DNA of 64,000 bases from Psychrobacter okhotskensis (GCF_013248965.1 NZ_JABRVQ010000001.1:62001-126000); one strand, 5' to 3'. Shown: positions 16,885 through 26,298, counted from the stretch's first letter. Notes: generated from the sequence alone by a model not told the origin. Numbers and translations are program-made.

Positions 16885-18180
16885 ATGAACCATCTCACCG
16901 TCGGACAACGCGCGCCTTTAAGCAACCTTGCTATTGACGATACTGCATCAATCACGCTTAAGTTCACTCGCCAAAGCCCAATAGAGATGGACATCAGCTG
17001 CTTTGCTTTAGACGCAGCGGGCAAACTGATCAATGATGATTACATGGTGTTTTATAATCAGCCAACCTCACCGTGCGGGCAAATCAAGCTCACTCATTAT
17101 GAGTCACAGCTAACGGCAAATAAAGGCATCCAAGCCGAGTTTGAGGTTAACTTATCCAAACTGGCTGCGAATATAGACAGCTTGTTTTTTGTGTTGTCAG
17201 CTGACACGCCGCTGAATCAAATTCAATCATTAGAGATTGGCATTTTGCAGCAGTCGCAAAAAGCGCAGGCAGCGTATCAAGCAGCAGACTTTGCTCAGCA
17301 GCAAGCCAGTATGCTGATGCAGCTGTATCGTAAGGGCGGCGTTTGGCGAGTATCTAACGTCGCGCAAGGCTTTAATGGTGGACTTGCCGCCATCGTGCAG
17401 CATTTCGGTGGTGACGTAGAAGAGAGTAGCCCACAGGTACTCGAGCCGACCGCCACGCCAGTGCAAGCAAAACCGTCGTTAGAGAAGGTCATGCTAGATA
17501 AAGCACCAAAACTGGTCAATCTAGCCAAAAAAGCCACCATATCACTTGAGAAACGCCAGTTGCAGCAATTGACCGCAAAGGTAGCACTGGTGTTAGATGC
17601 ATCAGGCTCAATGAACAGACAGTACAAAAAAGGCCGAGTGCAAGAGGTAGTCAATCGCATATTGCCATTGGCAGTGAACTTTGATGACGACCAAGCACTA
17701 GACTGCTGGGCGTTTGCCCGAGATCCGCAGTATTTGGGCGAGATTGGACTGAGCAACTATGACGGTTTTATTAACAACGCTCATGGCGGCTGGCGCAAAT
17801 GGGAGCTGGGCGCACGTACTAATAATGAGGCAGGGGTGATGAAAGCGGTTACTGATTTTTATCAGAATGATGGACTCAACGTTCCCGTTTATATTTTATT
17901 CATCAGTGATGGCGGGGTGCGAGATACGCGTGGCATTACTAAAATCATGACTGAAGCGGCGAAGCTTCCTATATTCTGGCAATTCGTTGGTTTGGGTGGT
18001 CGCAGTTACGGCATATTAAAAGACTTAGATGATATGACTGGACGACTGCTTGATAATTGCAGCTTTTTTGAATTAGACGATTTGGATGATGTTAGCGAAG
18101 AAGCTTTATATGAAAATATGCTAGAAGAGTTTCCAAGCTGGCTCAAAGAAGCTCGTAAGATTGGATTGATAGCAAAGTAA
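16885..18180 (+). CDS. TerD-like domain fused to von Willebrand A domain (TerF-like)
   Basis: Residues 1-178 resemble TerD/stress proteins, ending with the family motif YRKGGVWRVSNVAQGFNGGL. A linker with Pro and Thr (180-200) leads to a VWA domain at about 230-420. The metal site (MIDAS) DASGS is at 238-242 in LVLDASGSMNRQ, and a further conserved FISDGGVRD appears near 340. TerD domains bind calcium, and TerD-VWA (TerF-type) proteins belong to tellurite/stress systems linked to phage and colicin resistance. No other ter gene is adjacent, so this is an orphan member. The start follows ACGTAAGGAACATC, a good Shine-Dalgarno sequence. It directly follows the RloAB unit. Confidence 0.88.
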   Translation: MNHLTVGQRAPLSNLAIDDTASITLKFTRQSPIEMDISCFALDAAGKLINDDYMVFYNQPTSPCGQIKLTHYESQLTANKGIQAEFEVNLSKLAANIDSLFFVLSADTPLNQIQSLEIGILQQSQKAQAAYQAADFAQQQASMLMQLYRKGGVWRVSNVAQGFNGGLAAIVQHFGGDVEESSPQVLEPTATPVQAKPSLEKVMLDKAPKLVNLAKKATISLEKRQLQQLTAKVALVLDASGSMNRQYKKGRVQEVVNRILPLAVNFDDDQALDCWAFARDPQYLGEIGLSNYDGFINNAHGGWRKWELGARTNNEAGVMKAVTDFYQNDGLNVPVYILFISDGGVRDTRGITKIMTEAAKLPIFWQFVGLGGRSYGILKDLDDMTGRLLDNCSFFELDDLDDVSEEALYENMLEEFPSWLKEARKIGLIAK

Positions 18181-18196
18181 GTAGATGTTAATAGCA

Positions 18197-19327
18197 TCAA
18201 TTCTTTTTGCGTTGTTTATTTTGCAGCGGATATACTAGCTGCGCCACAAAGCCCTCTGGTATTTTTGTATTGGCTGTCGTACCGTATTTTTTGGGTAAAT
18301 GGTCTGGCAGATGAGCGGTTTTAAATATCACATCATAAATGGGTAAAAAGGCGGCAAAGTTTTTGTCCCACGCTTCTTTTTCTGAGGAATGATGCCAATG
18401 ATGAAACTCTGGCGTTGCCAGCAGCCAGCGAAAATACGGAAAACGGAAACGTACATTGGCATGAATAAAAATGGCATGAAAAGAGATAAACACCAAATAA
18501 GCATAAGTTGCCGCTGGAGAGAAGCCCATAAACAATAAGGGAATATAACCGACAAAACGATTCACAATCAGCTCAAACACATGCACCCGACTTGCCGCCA
18601 GCCAGTCCATATGATGCGAAGAATGATGTACCGCATGTATGCGCCATAGCGACGGGACTTTGTGCATAGTGCGATGAATCCAGTAACTAAAAAAGTCCAC
18701 TATGATCAAAATCTCTATAAATTGCAGCACTAAAGGCTGACCACTGACCAGCTGATGCCATGAGGGATTGAGCCATTGGTTAAATAAAATCTGCGCTGGA
18801 ATGATGGTAAAAAAACTCAATAACTGAATACCTAAATGGCTAAACATGAAGTATTTAATGTCCGTTACCCAGCCAGATCGCAATAGCTTTTGTTCTTTAT
18901 ATTTGGCATAAAACCGCTCCATAGGTATAAACACTAATGCGGAAATCACTAGAGTCAAAACAAAATAATCCAAGCCTGCATATAGACTACGCTCATAGTA
19001 ATTGGGCTCGATCTGTCCTGACGCGAGCAGCGCTGCCAAGGCATTGAGTAACATACCCGCCATGCCCCAGCGCTTAGACGGATTGCGTAGTAGACTAATA
19101 ACACCCGACACAAAGCCAATAACTACACTGGCAAACAATAGGCCTCGTAAAATATTGGCATCATATAAGGGTCTAAAATCTGGTGTGGTAAGCAGATTGG
19201 GGAATAAAAAACACAGAGCGCCAAGCGTGGCAAGTATGCCCAAAGACACCGCAATAAAGGCAGACACTTGCCCTGAGCCTTTTTTTATTTCACGGTCTTC
19301 AAAGTGCTTTCGGAGTAGTTTGCTCAT
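18197..19327 (-). CDS. Sterol desaturase / fatty acid hydroxylase superfamily membrane protein
   Basis: This 376-residue membrane protein has the three histidine boxes of the di-iron hydroxylase superfamily: HRTMH near 218, HAVHHSSHH near 231, and HHWHHS near 313. They lie between hydrophobic segments as in C-5 sterol desaturase-like proteins. Membrane helices also occupy the N-terminal 130 residues. The substrate in bacteria is usually a lipid or fatty acid; it cannot be told here. The gene converges on the TerD-VWA gene with only 16 bases between the two stops. The start at 19327 is the first ATG of the family-like sequence. Confidence 0.9.
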   Translation of the reverse strand: MSKLLRKHFEDREIKKGSGQVSAFIAVSLGILATLGALCFLFPNLLTTPDFRPLYDANILRGLLFASVVIGFVSGVISLLRNPSKRWGMAGMLLNALAALLASGQIEPNYYERSLYAGLDYFVLTLVISALVFIPMERFYAKYKEQKLLRSGWVTDIKYFMFSHLGIQLLSFFTIIPAQILFNQWLNPSWHQLVSGQPLVLQFIEILIIVDFFSYWIHRTMHKVPSLWRIHAVHHSSHHMDWLAASRVHVFELIVNRFVGYIPLLFMGFSPAATYAYLVFISFHAIFIHANVRFRFPYFRWLLATPEFHHWHHSSEKEAWDKNFAAFLPIYDVIFKTAHLPDHLPKKYGTTANTKIPEGFVAQLVYPLQNKQRKKN

Positions 19328-19542
19328 AAGTTCAATTCGTTAAGGCAATTTGAGTTTAATTTAGCATTGTTTAGCGCAAATGAGTATATTATTTACTCGA
19401 CATAGTTGGACAAATACTGTTTATTCGCATAATGTAAGCTAGCTATAGTCAAACCATTACGATGCCACAGCGATGCTAACGAAAGTCCTGCTGCTAATCA
19501 TAATTTTATGCTTCTTAAAACCCTACTGCTGGATAGCGATTT

Positions 19543-21354
19543 ATGACTGATTTGACAACCTACTCTATAGGCAGTCGTGCAACCGTTTTGGCCTCTTTAC
19601 CCTTGAGTATTTTACTGGCATTAGCTATCAATGGCTGTTCTTCAGAATCTGTTGATGATAACAGGGACTCGGTAGATACCAATAATACGAGTAGCCACCA
19701 GCCCAAAGCAAATAAAAGCTCTGCTAACTCTGCTTTAGAGCAAATTACAGCGCTGCCCTTTACTAAAAAGACGTCACAAAACGGTCAACAAAGGCCGTTA
19801 TCAGCATTTCCAGTTAAGACCAATAATAAACAGCTTCAAGAGCTGCTATCGCGGGATTATATGAAGCGGGCAGGATTTTATCAGCTCCCTGATAAGGATG
19901 ATATGCAAGTCTTTGTCATATTTCATGCTTATGAAAGTGAGTCCCTTGAGCTTGAAGATACCTCTGGCTTAACCATTGATCAACTTGAAGACCAATACAG
20001 CTATCTTGTGACTATTAAAAAAACGCGTACGCCAAATGCTAATGATACGGTTCATATATTTGAGCTGGCTGAAAACGACTTTGTAATAGCAAAAGACTAT
20101 CAACAGATCATTAACACTTATTATGATTTTAACCGCCAACCCATTCATTATCAGTTAACTGATGATGGTTCAGTGCGAGCAGACCGAAGCATCACCAATG
20201 TCACTACACTACCCTTTAGTAGTTATGATGTAGATGACGCCGTGCAGCTCGATACCAATCTAGTCACTAGCGAGTTTACAATGGATGATCAAGTGCATGC
20301 CAAGCAAGTGACTAATAAGCTTAAGCCTGTGCTGGGTGGCTCCTCTGACCGAGGGTTTTTTAAACTGCCCAGCATTGGTGATATTGAAGTATTTTTGGCA
20401 TACGGGTTATTCGAGGATAGCGGTGCGGACTATATTACTGACGATAATCCTGAAGGTATGTTTGTTGATCCCGAATATTATCTCATTACTGTCAAAGACG
20501 ACAATATTGCTATTACCCATTTAGGTAGCACGTTCACTATTGAAGAGGATTACCAAGAAATATCAGTAGTTGATAAGTATTTCCAAATCACGGTCACAGG
20601 AAAGATTGTCCCTGTTGATGAACGTCCTAAACCAACCCCACCAAAGGCTAGGATCACCCAAGCAAACTATAAGCATTTTTTTCCCAGTCCTTTATTTGCC
20701 AGTTTTCATTTCGATGTCAATAATGATGGCAAGCGCGACTTACTAGTGGCTAAAAATAACTCTAATGGCGATAGCCAGCAAGATGATGAGTTATACGTTT
20801 ATTTAGCAAAAGGTAAATATTATGAGTTAGATTTGTCTTCGATTACCTTTGCTGATGCACCTTCTACCCTTTTTTCTACCATTACTCCTAGACATAATAA
20901 TAAGGGATTTATTGTAAGTACATACTGGGCAAATAGTGAAAAAGACTATATCAAAGAGTATCTATTTGAACAGGTTGGTACTGAATGGTGGGTGACCCAT
21001 GGCGTTTTAAAAAGCACCGTAGATACGGGGGAGGCATATTATTGTCAAAGTAGAACGCAATATAATGCCACGACGGATTTTGCTCGATTTGATTTAGATA
21101 AAGAAGTCGACGATGACTACAAATTGCAAAATTGTCCCATACCGCCTACCCGCTATAAGGTAGTCAGTGATAAAGCAGAAATTTTGAATGAAAATTTTAT
21201 GCCCAATAAACCAGCAAGCTATTTTATAAAAGGCGACATCATCCAACAACCCAATATTTTTTATGGACAAAATCAGGATTGGGTTAAAGTAAGCTATAAA
21301 GGTGGCTCAAAGTCAGGGTGGGTGCGTAAGCGTGATTTGATGGGTATGAAATAG
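19543..21354 (+). CDS. Large lipoprotein with duplicated domain and C-terminal SH3b-like domain
   Basis: An N-terminal hydrophobic segment ends in the lipobox INGC, with the lipidated cysteine at about residue 32. Two related blocks follow (about 60-215 and 216-360): each has LPF near its start, then GFYQLPDKDDMQVFV or GFFKLPSIGDIEVFL, then a Y-containing strand and a DYQxI/S segment. Residues 375-400 contain DVNNDGKRDLLVAK, like an EF-hand/FG-GAP calcium loop. The last 65 residues (VSDKAEILNE ... GWVRKRDL) read as a bacterial SH3 domain that binds cell wall or peptide. I do not recognise the whole architecture. It is likely anchored in the outer or inner membrane and faces the periplasm. Confidence 0.8.
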   Translation: MTDLTTYSIGSRATVLASLPLSILLALAINGCSSESVDDNRDSVDTNNTSSHQPKANKSSANSALEQITALPFTKKTSQNGQQRPLSAFPVKTNNKQLQELLSRDYMKRAGFYQLPDKDDMQVFVIFHAYESESLELEDTSGLTIDQLEDQYSYLVTIKKTRTPNANDTVHIFELAENDFVIAKDYQQIINTYYDFNRQPIHYQLTDDGSVRADRSITNVTTLPFSSYDVDDAVQLDTNLVTSEFTMDDQVHAKQVTNKLKPVLGGSSDRGFFKLPSIGDIEVFLAYGLFEDSGADYITDDNPEGMFVDPEYYLITVKDDNIAITHLGSTFTIEEDYQEISVVDKYFQITVTGKIVPVDERPKPTPPKARITQANYKHFFPSPLFASFHFDVNNDGKRDLLVAKNNSNGDSQQDDELYVYLAKGKYYELDLSSITFADAPSTLFSTITPRHNNKGFIVSTYWANSEKDYIKEYLFEQVGTEWWVTHGVLKSTVDTGEAYYCQSRTQYNATTDFARFDLDKEVDDDYKLQNCPIPPTRYKVVSDKAEILNENFMPNKPASYFIKGDIIQQPNIFYGQNQDWVKVSYKGGSKSGWVRKRDLMGMK

Positions 21355-21480
21355 GATCTTTTTACCCTTAGCGCATAAAACAAAAGCACCTAAAACAAAA
21401 ACAGCTAAAATGAAGTTTTTAGCTTGCCTGTTATACTATGAAATGCAGAAGGGAAGACTCATAGTCAAAGGAGAGACGCC

Positions 21481-21867
21481 ATGCACACCACTAAAATGCT
21501 TACCTTAAGCCTCTTGATAGCAAGTCTAATGGCTTGCGTCTCGCAGCCTACCAATGAAGACACCTTAACAGATGCCGATCTTATTCAAGCAGCCAAGCAA
21601 AAAGAATCAGCACCAACCGAAGGCGCGCAGCAGTGGGTGATTGGCTATCATCATGGTACCGCAGTCGTCAAATCCTTCCAGTGCGCAGACCTCTGTCCGC
21701 AGAATACTTTGCGAGTGATATATTATGATGTGCCTGATGTAGAGAGCTGCGCTCGCATTGGCGGTGTCAGTAAACAGATTTTAGTTCCGATAGCGATTAC
21801 TGTCGCCCCAAGACCATTTTGTTTTCCTAAGGCGATTGCGGACAACTGGGAAGGCTATCTTAAATAA
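21481..21867 (+). CDS. Small lipoprotein, unknown
   Basis: The 128-residue product has a short basic start, a hydrophobic core and the lipobox LMAC with the lipidated Cys19. The mature part has four further cysteines (in CADLC, ESC and FCF contexts), which could form two disulfides in the periplasm. I do not recognise a family. A strong Shine-Dalgarno sequence (AAAGGAGAGACGCC) precedes the ATG. The gene follows the large lipoprotein on the same strand by about 126 bases but probably has its own promoter. Confidence 0.75.
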   Translation: MHTTKMLTLSLLIASLMACVSQPTNEDTLTDADLIQAAKQKESAPTEGAQQWVIGYHHGTAVVKSFQCADLCPQNTLRVIYYDVPDVESCARIGGVSKQILVPIAITVAPRPFCFPKAIADNWEGYLK

Positions 21868-22178
21868 GCCGATATTGAGTAAGATGCCATCGAATAAAGC
21901 TCAAATTTAGCAGTTAGCTTTTTATACTAATAATTAAGAGTATCAGACAAACGATTAACCAAACACCGTATTCTGTTTGCCAGTGATTGTCGTTGCTACA
22001 GTCAAGTTTTTCTTTAGACATTTTGTTACAAATCAAAGCGATAAGGCTGATAATATAAACCTAAGCGCATTAATTCATGTGGACGTTTGCACTATACAAA
22101 CACAACGTTTTATGTCGGACTTTAGTAGTACAGCCGCTGTTTTTAAATCATATTTTCATAGATTTAGGGATAATTACT
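21868..22178. other. Intergenic stretch, no structure recognised
   Basis: In 311 bases between the lipoprotein and the next membrane protein I see no hairpin with a T-run, no repeat and no credible open frame. The frames at 21977 and 22077 lack ribosome sites; the second simply extends the following gene upstream. Confidence 0.5.
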
Positions 22179-22664
22179 ATGATAAATATATATGTAGTCT
22201 TTTGGGTCGCCCTGACGTTTTTTACTTTCCTTTTGACCGTCAGTAATATCAGAGGTCATAACTCAATCATTACTAGAGGTGCTCTGCCCAGAGCGCTCAG
22301 TAGCGAAAGGCTCGATATTGAGAGCAGCTTTTATAGAGCCGATGCCACATTGCACGACATGATATTCTTTCATGCCTCTGCATCAGGCGTGGCCATCGTG
22401 CTATTGGTACTAATTATCAAAGGTGAGGTTTTATTCCCCGGCACCGTGGTGTTTTTTGGCGTCCTGTCCTCCGTGGCAATATTTGCTATTAGTATGGTGC
22501 TACTATTATTAGCGTTCTATTTTTATACCATCTCGATTTTGAAGCTTGGCGATACCCTCACTAAAACGCAGATCGATGGCAAGCCGCTCAAGACCATGTA
22601 CGCAATTATGGGCGTCTTTGGCTATTTTCTAGTATTTTCAGTACTGGCATTGATATTAGTTTAG
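22179..22664 (+). CDS. Small integral membrane protein, unknown
   Basis: ATG 22179 gives 161 residues and is preceded by TAGGGATAATTACT; the longer open frame from 22077 adds 34 residues without a ribosome site and is not used. Helices lie at about 3-20, 67-86, 90-118 and 139-160. A loop with GALPRALSSERLDIE between the first two helices is charged and cytoplasmic by the positive-inside rule. I do not recognise a family. A strong terminator follows at 22691, so this is a single-gene transcript. Confidence 0.7.
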   Translation: MINIYVVFWVALTFFTFLLTVSNIRGHNSIITRGALPRALSSERLDIESSFYRADATLHDMIFFHASASGVAIVLLVLIIKGEVLFPGTVVFFGVLSSVAIFAISMVLLLLAFYFYTISILKLGDTLTKTQIDGKPLKTMYAIMGVFGYFLVFSVLALILV

Positions 22665-22690
22665 AACTTATTTGTCAAAAAATCCTTATA

Positions 22691-22728
22691 AGAAAACCGC
22701 TCACAGTATCGATTGTGAGCGGTTTTCT
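22691..22728. terminator. Terminator (both directions)
   Basis: AGAAAACCGCTCACA pairs perfectly with TGTGAGCGGTTTTCT across an 8-base loop. It ends the membrane-protein gene at 22664. The remaining part of the gap to 23013 shows nothing I can name. Confidence 0.85.
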
Positions 22729-23013
22729 TATTAATACAGTGTATCTCATAATATTCTGGCTATTATTCAGCATATAAGGGAGCAAGCACCCCTTTATAAG
22801 TAAAACGTTCGTTCACAGACATTTTAAACAGCTGTCCTGTAAATGGCGTAGACTTTACCCAAACACTAACCAATTATACTTATCGATAGCAAAAGCATCG
22901 TAAAAATAGCCTTGTGCAGATTTATAAGATATTGCATGCTTATCCACCTATATGGGTAGTTATCTGATAGCTGCTTGACCTCTATTGCCACTATCGCCAA
23001 GTGATACCTTTTT

Positions 23014-23436
23014 ATGAGCGACAACAAAAAAGCGTTTTATTATCGACCAAAGACCAATCAATCCAACAGCCCTACAGTGCGCTGGACGTTTGTAACGCTT
23101 GGCTGGATATTTTTTATTTTGGGCATTATTGGCGTGTTATTGCCCGTAATGCCGACCGCGCCTTTTATACTACTGGCGGCGGGTTGCTGGGCACGTAGCT
23201 CGCGGCGCTTTCATTTTTGGCTGATCAATCATAAATATTTTGGGAAGTTCGTCCGTGATTGGGAAGATCGCCATGCCGTACCGCTGTATGCCAAGTGTCT
23301 GGCGACAATTATGATGGCGTTATCGACAGCAATGTTATTTTATCGTTTACCCAGCGACATGATGTGGGTTGCATGGCTGGTAGCCACGGTGTGTAGTGGG
23401 GTTGCGGTCTATTTGTTCCGTTTGCCAAACGCCTAA
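23014..23436 (+). CDS. YbaN / DUF454 family membrane protein
   Basis: This 140-residue protein carries the YbaN signature: LGWIFFILGIIGVLLPVMPTAPF followed by LLAAGCWARSSRRFHFWL and a later conserved DWEDRHAVP. Three to four membrane helices are predicted. The family is an inner-membrane protein of unknown function that is often a single gene. The start at 23014 (ATGAGCGACAAC) follows a weak ribosome site; the earlier ATG at 23001 is in another frame. It is followed at once by the cold-shock promoter region. Confidence 0.9.
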   Translation: MSDNKKAFYYRPKTNQSNSPTVRWTFVTLGWIFFILGIIGVLLPVMPTAPFILLAAGCWARSSRRFHFWLINHKYFGKFVRDWEDRHAVPLYAKCLATIMMALSTAMLFYRLPSDMMWVAWLVATVCSGVAVYLFRLPNA

Positions 23437-23504
23437 AAAGCCATAAAATTAAGGCTAAAAATAGAAAAAAACGACCTTTAGTTACACGAAATGTCAGATA
23501 AGGC

Positions 23505-23533
23505 TTGCGCTACTAGAATGTACCCCTTATAAT
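23505..23533 (+). promoter_or_regulatory. Sigma-70 promoter of the cold-shock gene
   Basis: TTGCGC at 23505-23510 and a perfect TATAAT at 23528-23533 are separated by 17 bases. Transcription would start near 23540, leaving a leader of about 140 bases before the ATG at 23682. A long leader of this size is typical for cold-induced csp messages, whose structure controls translation with temperature. Confidence 0.75.
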
Positions 23534-23681
23534 ACGCCCAAGCTTAAGAGCAGTTCTGCACCAAATCATTACCTCGTAGTATTAGTTATAATCCTTCGTT
23601 TTAATATTTATCGTTCAGTAGCTATTTGCAAGCGTTACCGGTCACTAGGCCATTAATAAATTAAAAAGTAGGATTATCAAT

Positions 23682-23891
23682 ATGTCAGATACTCAAAAAG
23701 GTACAGTTAAGTGGTTCAACGAAGCTAAAGGCTTTGGTTTTATCGCTCCAGAAACTGGCGCAGACGTTTTTGCTCATTACAGCGAAATCACTGGTTCAGG
23801 TTTTAAAACTTTGGCTGAAGGCCAAGAAGTTGAGTTCACTGTAACTCAAGGTCAAAAAGGCCCACAAGCCCATAACATCGTTGCTATCTAA
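23682..23891 (+). CDS. Cold-shock protein, CspA family
   Basis: The 69-residue protein is a single cold-shock domain. RNP1-type KGFGFIAPE and RNP2-type VFAHYS are both present, preceded by [13 protein letters not shown]. It binds single-stranded nucleic acid and acts as an RNA chaperone. The second motif reads VFAHYSEI where many relatives have VFVHFSAI, a common variant in Moraxellaceae-type paralogues. The ATG at 23682 follows TAGGATTATCAAT. It has its own promoter and a strong terminator, so it is monocistronic. Confidence 0.97.
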   Translation: MSDTQKGTVKWFNEAKGFGFIAPETGADVFAHYSEITGSGFKTLAEGQEVEFTVTQGQKGPQAHNIVAI

Positions 23892-23921
23892 TTTGTCTTT
23901 ATAGACAACTAGAGCAAGATG

Positions 23922-23954
23922 AAAAAAAAGCGAACCTTCGGGTTCGTTTTTTTT
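23922..23954 (+). terminator. Rho-independent terminator of the cold-shock gene
   Basis: CGAACC-TTCG-GGTTCG, a very stable UUCG tetraloop hairpin, is followed by eight T and preceded by eight A, so it can act in both directions. Confidence 0.95.
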
Positions 23955-24031
23955 CGTCTATTGTTTATGTTTATCGCCTATGACTTATGATAAATGCTTT
24001 GATAATAAGACATTAAGCAAGGTTTTAGAGT

Positions 24032-24071
24032 AAAAATGCCTACGATTGTGATGATAGTCGTAGGCATTTTT
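24032..24071. terminator. Terminator of the YeiH-type gene
   Basis: AAAAATGCCTACGA pairs with TCGTAGGCATTTTT across a loop of about 10 bases. It lies 28 bases beyond the stop of the minus-strand gene, so it is its most likely terminator. Confidence 0.8.
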
Positions 24072-24098
24072 GGTTTTGGTGTTTAGTCAGTAACTGTT

Positions 24099-25181
24099 TT
24101 AGAGTGAAGCAATCCCTATATTAATAAGTCCGCCGCCAAGAATAAGCCAAGCAAACATAATGGCACCCAAGATAAGAGGTTTTACGCCAGCTTGCTTGAT
24201 AGCGCCTAGATGGGTGGTGAGTCCCAATGCAAACATAGCCATGGTCAGCAAGACGTCATCTAGCATAACCATACTACGCTCAAAATTCTGAGTCATTGGC
24301 ACCCACGTGTGCAATACCACAATAAGAATAAAAATAAAGGCGAACCAAGGTATTTTGACCTGTTTGGCACGCATAAGTAGGGTTTGTTTTTCAGAATTTT
24401 TGCCCGCCCCTTTGGTTAAGGCAAAAGATAGTACCAGTAAGAATGGCGCAAGCATCATCACCCGAATCATTTTGGAAACCACCGCAGTATTACCAACGTC
24501 AGTACTGATCGCATTACCGGCTACCACGACTTGTGCCACCTCATGAATGGTTGAGCCGGTATAGATACCGTATTGTTGGGCACTCAGCCAAGGTTGTAAC
24601 CAGCCAAGATGATAGAGGAAAGGGTAGAGCAGCATGGCAATCGTGCCAAAGACTACCACCGTCGCGATAGCAATCGTTACTTTATGGGCTTCAGCTTTGA
24701 CAACTGGTTCAGCTGCAATCACCGCCGCGGCTCCGCAGATACTAGCACCTGAGCCAATCAATAAAGTGGTTTGCTGATCGATCTTTAACCATTTTGTACC
24801 CAGCCAATAAGTGAGCAAAAATGTCGATGTTAGCACCAAGGCATCAGTCATCACCGCTGGCATACCGACACTGGCCACTTGGGTCATCGTCAACTTAAAG
24901 CCATAAAACATAATAGCGAGGCGTAGAATTTGCCCTTTGGCAAAGCATACTCCCGCATTCAAGCGCTCAGCTAAATGAGGATAAATGGTATTGCCCAATA
25001 GCATACCAAGCAAAATGGCCAATGTTAAGGAAGACAAACCAACGATGCGTCCGTTCGACCACGTCGCCAGACTCGTATTTAACCATAGACAAAATACACT
25101 ACCGCTCAGCACGACAAACAACCCTGCCAAATGTCGGTTGTTTGGAACATAATGATTCACTGATTGGGCAAAAGCGTGCAT
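24099..25181 (-). CDS. YeiH / UPF0324 family putative sulfate exporter
   Basis: This 360-residue protein has about ten membrane helices. The motifs ILLGMLLGNT, FYGFKLTMTQVASVG, GSGASICGAAAVIA and STIHEVAQVVVAG are diagnostic of the UPF0324/YeiH family, annotated as sulfate exporters and found in taurine and cysteine metabolism contexts. Transport direction and substrate are inferred from the family. It is divergent from a LysR-type regulator, as yeiH is from yeiE in enterobacteria, which argues that the regulator controls it. The 187-base divergent region would hold the operator. Confidence 0.92.
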   Translation of the reverse strand: MHAFAQSVNHYVPNNRHLAGLFVVLSGSVFCLWLNTSLATWSNGRIVGLSSLTLAILLGMLLGNTIYPHLAERLNAGVCFAKGQILRLAIMFYGFKLTMTQVASVGMPAVMTDALVLTSTFLLTYWLGTKWLKIDQQTTLLIGSGASICGAAAVIAAEPVVKAEAHKVTIAIATVVVFGTIAMLLYPFLYHLGWLQPWLSAQQYGIYTGSTIHEVAQVVVAGNAISTDVGNTAVVSKMIRVMMLAPFLLVLSFALTKGAGKNSEKQTLLMRAKQVKIPWFAFIFILIVVLHTWVPMTQNFERSMVMLDDVLLTMAMFALGLTTHLGAIKQAGVKPLILGAIMFAWLILGGGLINIGIASL

Positions 25182-25368
25182 AGCGTACGCATCCTATTAT
25201 TGATAATCAAAATAAGCATAAGCTTATGAGTAGACAGTATAAGCCAAGCTGAATTATAATAAAAACAGATTAATAAGATACAAGCTATCGAAAAAATAGG
25301 TTAATAAGTGGTTTTTAATATTAAGTGATTTTTTAAATTTATAGTTTGTATAGGATGTTAGAAAAATT

Positions 25369-26298
25369 ATGAAAAAGTCCATGCAGACGCTACCGAAAAT
25401 TACCCTCAAGCAATTGGCGGTATTTGTTAGTATTTATCAGACAGGTAGCACCAGCCGTGCCAGTGAAGAGATGCATCTATCACAGTCTGCGGTGAGTAGC
25501 GCGTTGACTGAGCTCGAGTCAAGGTTGCAAATGCCCTTGTTTGAACGGGTCGGGCGCAGGCTTAACCAACATCCCAACGCCCATCCCGTGTATGTACAAG
25601 CGCAAGCGATCTTGGGGCAATCATTAACGCTAGAGCATTATCATAAATATCAAGCAGGACAGATTCATATTGGTGCGAGTACCACCATCGGCAACTATGT
25701 ATTGCCGCCGCTACTTGCCAAGTTATATGAGGTGCTACCGGATGCCAATGTCGATGTCTACATTGCTAATACGCAAGAGGTGGTCAGCGAGGTTGAGCAA
25801 TTAAACATCGATATTGCTGTGGTCGAAGGCATGCCGCGTCCGACTGATATAAAAGTCATCGAGCAGCGAGAGTGGCGCACCGATACCTTGATGGTATTTG
25901 CTAAACACCATAGCAAATGGTTGGCAGGATTGGTCAACTATGACAAGAACGAGCATTGTTATTTGTTGACGATCGAGCAATTGGCACAGCTACCTTTATT
26001 GGTAAGGGAGGCAGGTTCGGGGACACGGCAGATTATCGATGAGCAGTTACTAAAGCACTTACCCGATCCAAAAGTGGTCATGGCTATTCAACAGTCAGAG
26101 GCCATCAAGCGTATGGTTAGTGCCGATATTGGGCTTGGCTGTCTGTCACAACACGTTATCGAGGCAGAGCTAGCAGCAGGGAAGTTGGTACAAGTAAAAA
26201 TAGCCGGTATCGATTTGTCACGCACATGGTGGCTAGTTTGGCACAAAGCCCGCCATCAAAGCCCGATTTGGCAGACCTTTATTGATATTATTGAATAG
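25369..26298 (+). CDS. LysR-type transcriptional regulator (probable YeiH regulator)
   Basis: The 309-residue protein has the LysR winged-helix DNA-binding domain at 10-70 (LKQLAVFVSIYQTGSTSRASEEMHLS is split by the recognition helix QSAVSSALTELES). A type 2 periplasmic-binding effector domain follows at about 95-305, with GASTTIGNYVLPPLL at its start and VREAGSGTRQIID as the effector-pocket motif. The overall pattern is that of the CysB/YeiE-like group. The divergent arrangement with the YeiH-type exporter suggests direct control of that gene and autoregulation. A poorly formed terminator lies at 26334-26373 after the stop. Confidence 0.9.
   Translation: MKKSMQTLPKITLKQLAVFVSIYQTGSTSRASEEMHLSQSAVSSALTELESRLQMPLFERVGRRLNQHPNAHPVYVQAQAILGQSLTLEHYHKYQAGQIHIGASTTIGNYVLPPLLAKLYEVLPDANVDVYIANTQEVVSEVEQLNIDIAVVEGMPRPTDIKVIEQREWRTDTLMVFAKHHSKWLAGLVNYDKNEHCYLLTIEQLAQLPLLVREAGSGTRQIIDEQLLKHLPDPKVVMAIQQSEAIKRMVSADIGLGCLSQHVIEAELAAGKLVQVKIAGIDLSRTWWLVWHKARHQSPIWQTFIDIIE

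Noticed and set aside
22077-22178. Upstream extension of the 22179 membrane protein
   Set aside because: ATG 22179 has the ribosome site; the extra 34 residues do not look like coding sequence.
24307-24546. 79-codon plus-strand open frame inside the YeiH-type gene
   Set aside because: It is an antisense shadow with no ribosome site.
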